Assembly: GCA_017614505.1 (NCBI GenBank)
Contig: JAGABT010000009.1
Span: 1-41,702 of the forward strand
Source of the DNA: Selenomonadaceae bacterium
GTDB taxonomy: Bacteria; Bacillota; Negativicutes; Selenomonadales; Selenomonadaceae
DNA: 41,702 bases
Direction of reading: 5' to 3'
Part shown: in pieces, positions 39,565 through 41,702 of the stretch
How the letters are laid out: each line of letters starts with the position of its first letter
Numbering within the stretch: the stretch's first letter is position 1
Program-made: the position numbers and the translations under genes
The notes under the pieces: generated by a model
Seen by the model: the letters and a program-made list of their open reading frames with translations, nothing else
What the model was told of the DNA's origin: nothing
Database searches by the model: none

Positions 39565-39615
39565 TAACTAAGCTAATAGCTTTACAGTAATTTGACAATC
39601 ATCGGGGTAATGATT

Positions 39616-39774
39616 TGGGTAATCCCGCTGGTTTCCTATTACGCGCGCGCTTATAGAAGAGAAAGAGAAAAAGACTTAGATACAGACAAAGAAAACATCA
39701 TCAACGCGCGCGAGGCGAAAAATTTTTTGAAAGGTGGTGATAGAAATGATGTTAATCTCGCAGGACGGGCATAA
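39616..39774 (+). CDS. small membrane peptide, prophage
   Basis: About 52 codons if ATG near 39610-39616 is used; the TTG at 39592 in the same frame lacks a ribosome site. One membrane helix (WVIPLVSYYARAY) is followed by a highly charged tail rich in Arg, Glu and Asp. The end overlaps the next gene by about 29 bases. The exact start is uncertain. Confidence 0.4.
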   Translation, partial: WVIPLVSYYARAYRREREKDLDTDKENIINAREAKNFLKGGDRNDVNLAGRA

Positions 39775-40054
39775 GGCGATAGATACGGCGGACATTCTGT
39801 ATTACGTCATCTTCCCGCTGGAAGGTGAGGCGGAGGAATATAAGCTGATGGTTGAGCCAAATCGTTACGGTAGTACTGCTGAAGATTATTTTGGCAAGCT
39901 GATTCTTTTTCGCGACAAAAATCTGGATACCGTTAAGCGCGTAATGCGTTTTATTGTCAGCGGGCGATTTTTTATTCCGAGTGGCGAATACGGCAGTGCT
40001 ATCGAAGTCACCATTGAGGATTTGCGCCGTCACGGTATGAGCGAGGTGAAATAA
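39746..40054 (+). CDS. prophage protein, unknown
   Basis: 102 residues beginning MMLISQDG, mixed alpha/beta. ATG 39746 is chosen for AGGTGGTGAT 4-5 bases upstream. Its stop touches the next start. Not recognised. Confidence 0.65.
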   Translation: MMLISQDGHKAIDTADILYYVIFPLEGEAEEYKLMVEPNRYGSTAEDYFGKLILFRDKNLDTVKRVMRFIVSGRFFIPSGEYGSAIEVTIEDLRRHGMSEVK

Positions 40055-40175
40055 ATGGCATATACAGCACAGGAACTTGAATCAGCGTTTTTCGCGTTAC
40101 TTCAAGAACGCTGAAAACTGCGACGAGGCTATTCTGAAGTACTACGTTGACAAGGCTAAGGATACGAGGGAATAA
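40055..40175 (+). pseudogene. frameshifted small prophage gene
   Basis: From ATG 40055 (GAGGTGAAAT upstream) the frame stops after 19 codons. With one T fewer in the T5 run at 40088-40092 it would read on for a total of 39 codons through KNAENCDEAILKYYVD to TAA 40175, just before the next gene. The second half keeps sensible coding content. A true frameshift, a slippage site or a sequencing error are all possible. Confidence 0.6.
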
Positions 40176-40177
40176 CT

Positions 40178-40972
40178 ATGAATGAAGATAAATCCGTTCA
40201 CGAACTTTCGGGGCTGGAGTACACCGAAAAAAGCGACTTCGGTCAGTCCCCTATACTTGTTATCGAACAACGCCGACACGTTCCGGCAATCCGTGTTTTC
40301 ACAGACAAGCAGGGCGAGTTTTTTGTTATGTTATATGGCGTAGCAGGGAACTGCGGATTTTCAAGCTGGACAAACAAGCCATTCGTCGAAGCCATACGTC
40401 GTCTAGGCGTCGAGGTCTACCGCAACACTGACAATGGCGCCTTTGCTGTAAAAGTTATCGATGTTGTTACTATCGCTGAGGAATTACTTACATTGCCGCG
40501 TAAGGAAAGTCTTATGACAGTTGACAACGCTTTTATCAATATAACAAATGAATTTTTTGACTGGTGGAACAGCAAAGCTCTGGCAGCTATCGAAAAGCAA
40601 GCTCACCGAAAACTTATACCCGAACCAACTAGACCGGCTGAGGTTATTACAGACCACGAAAACGGCACCACTGTATCAACCACCGGCGATAACACAGACC
40701 CTGTGATTTGCGGCTTTCCTTATAACAAAATAGACCTGCTTGTACTTGAGTTAGATAGACTTATCTACCAAATCAACGCCCTCGTCGATGCCGGATTGTC
40801 CCGTAATATCGCCATCAGAACCGCAATAAATCTCCGCGAAAATTTCTGGAAAAATGACAAGGAATCTGTTCTCCGCAACTACACAGCAATAGAAAAAATC
40901 GTTGAGGTTTTTAATCCTCGCGCGGTTGCTATAAAACTCAACCTTGATTTGGAGGAAAGCGGCAATGAGTGA
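40178..40972 (+). CDS. prophage protein, unknown (264 residues)
   Basis: The N-terminal half (about 20-105) looks like a compact domain with ILVIEQRRHVPAIRVFTDKQ. The middle is polar and Thr-rich. The C-terminus (about 185-260) is helical with Leu-rich segments, perhaps an oligomerisation part. No motif that I recognise. It overlaps the next gene by 8 bases. Confidence 0.65.
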   Translation: MNEDKSVHELSGLEYTEKSDFGQSPILVIEQRRHVPAIRVFTDKQGEFFVMLYGVAGNCGFSSWTNKPFVEAIRRLGVEVYRNTDNGAFAVKVIDVVTIAEELLTLPRKESLMTVDNAFINITNEFFDWWNSKALAAIEKQAHRKLIPEPTRPAEVITDHENGTTVSTTGDNTDPVICGFPYNKIDLLVLELDRLIYQINALVDAGLSRNIAIRTAINLRENFWKNDKESVLRNYTAIEKIVEVFNPRAVAIKLNLDLEESGNE

Positions 40973-41702
40973 AACCATGGAACAAAATTTAGCGGCAACT
41001 ACGACGGCTCAACCCGCGCCGTCGCTTGACCAGCTCACTCTCGAAGTCAAATTTTATCTGGGGCAGACCGCGCAGAATGTTATCGAAGTCGGTAAGCGCC
41101 TCGCGCAGGCTAAAGGGATGTTGCCTCACGGCGAATTTGGCGGCTGGCTCGAAAATAATTTTGGACTTAGCCAAAGCTCCGCTAACAAGTTTATGGCGGT
41201 TGCTGAACGATTTGGAAAATCGGAATCAATTCCGAATTTGAAACCAACGCAGATGATAGCAATGCTTTCCCTGCCTGCCGACGAGACCGAACAATTCATC
41301 GAGGATAAAGCCGCCGCTGGCACGCCCGTCGAAGACATGACGATTAGGACGTTACACAAGGAAATTGAACAGTGGAAAAGTCGCGCTGAAGTCAATGAAA
41401 ATGCCGTTACTGAAAAGGAACAGCGTATTTCTCAGCTGGCGTCTAACTTTAACAGCCTGCAGAATGAAAAAGCTCAACTCCAGCGCGACCTTGATGACGC
41501 TCTTAACCAGCTCAAAAACCAGAAGCCCGTCATTCAGGCGCCTGCTGACTACGAGCATATCATGAGTGAACTGGCGAAACTGCGCAATGAAAAAGCCGCA
41601 TTGCAAAACAAGCTTGATAACTCAAATGCAAAGCGCCTCGCTGAACTTGACGCCAAAATCGCTGATATGCAGAAACAGATTGACGCTCAAATCAGCGCCG
41701 AG
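40965..41702 (+). CDS. DUF3102-like coiled-coil protein, incomplete
   Basis: Starts at ATG 40965 after GGAGGAAAGC and is open for 246 codons to the window end. Residues about 20-100 match the DUF3102 pattern (VIEVGKRLAQAKGMLPHGEF, then WLENNFGLSQSSANKFMAVA), common in phages and plasmids. The rest is a long coiled coil. DNA binding in replication or partition is suggested by family context only. Confidence 0.8.
   Translation, partial: MSETMEQNLAATTTAQPAPSLDQLTLEVKFYLGQTAQNVIEVGKRLAQAKGMLPHGEFGGWLENNFGLSQSSANKFMAVAERFGKSESIPNLKPTQMIAMLSLPADETEQFIEDKAAAGTPVEDMTIRTLHKEIEQWKSRAEVNENAVTEKEQRISQLASNFNSLQNEKAQLQRDLDDALNQLKNQKPVIQAPADYEHIMSELAKLRNEKAALQNKLDNSNAKRLAELDAKIADMQKQIDAQISAE

Larger units (their letters stand above)
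34700..41702. mobile_element. prophage or integrative element, left arm
   Basis: Integrase facing the host gene rpsT, a leftward block with two XRE regulators, a divergent Cro-like gene, and a rightward chain of small early genes that continues beyond the window. The left attachment site is probably between about 34590 and 34712, but I cannot define it without the right end. Composition is more AT-rich than the host part, especially 35.8-38.5 kb. Confidence 0.85.

Overview
The window looks like chromosomal DNA of a diderm Firmicute, most likely a Negativicute (Selenomonas or a relative). This rests on flagellar export genes with Firmicute-type Shine-Dalgarno sites and sigma-A promoters, a WbdD-like LPS methyltransferase/kinase, ATP-dependent PEP carboxykinase, and the carboxynorspermidine route to polyamines. 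The assignment is inferred from gene content; there is no rRNA here to test it. TTG start codons with good ribosome sites are unusually common.

Layout. 1-2414: a repeat copy, tRNA-Pro(CGG), a degenerate P-type ATPase paralogue, tRNA-Asn(GTT) and trmK. 2369-4290: thiN (minus) and a membrane-anchored unknown (plus). 4407-9319 (minus): flagellar export operon fliH - antitoxin-like gene - PIN toxin - fliI - two tiny duplicated ORFs - fliJ - lytic transglycosylase - MotE-like protein. 9438-10667: a flavoprotein. 10797-19510 (minus): a seven-gene run of carboxynorspermidine synthase, nspC, an SLC13 transporter, guaB of the Tritrichomonas type, the methyltransferase/kinase, cca and a gamma-carbonic anhydrase. 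19794-23019 (minus): metH-hemC. 23070-23674: a compact locus that reads as a type I toxin-antitoxin module. 23657-26784 (minus): an MmeI-like restriction-modification protein with a DUF1810 gene. 26860-28476: pckA. 28719-31397: an RTX plus C-type-lectin protein behind a G9-tract promoter. 31522-34110: an ArsB/NhaD-like permease, rpiB, an XRE regulator and small genes. 34252-34518: rpsT. About 34700 to the end: left arm of a prophage with integrase, divergent CI/Cro-like regulators and early genes, running off the window.

Strongest signals. (1) The 23.1-23.7 kb locus combines a tiny hydrophobic peptide whose Shine-Dalgarno is buried in a 12-bp GAAA hairpin, a converging antisense promoter, and three tandem terminator-like hairpins. 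(2) Two G9 tracts in the same AAAAT context lie one in the coding region of the LPS methyltransferase/kinase and one in the -35/-10 spacer of the RTX-lectin promoter, suggesting phase-variable surface structures. (3) A P-type ATPase paralogue is open along its length but lacks the phosphorylated Asp, TGD and GDGxND residues. (4) Five copies of a modular three-hairpin intergenic repeat. (5) Duplicated gene 3' ends: fliI into a tiny ORF, and rpiB onto the end of the RTX-lectin gene.
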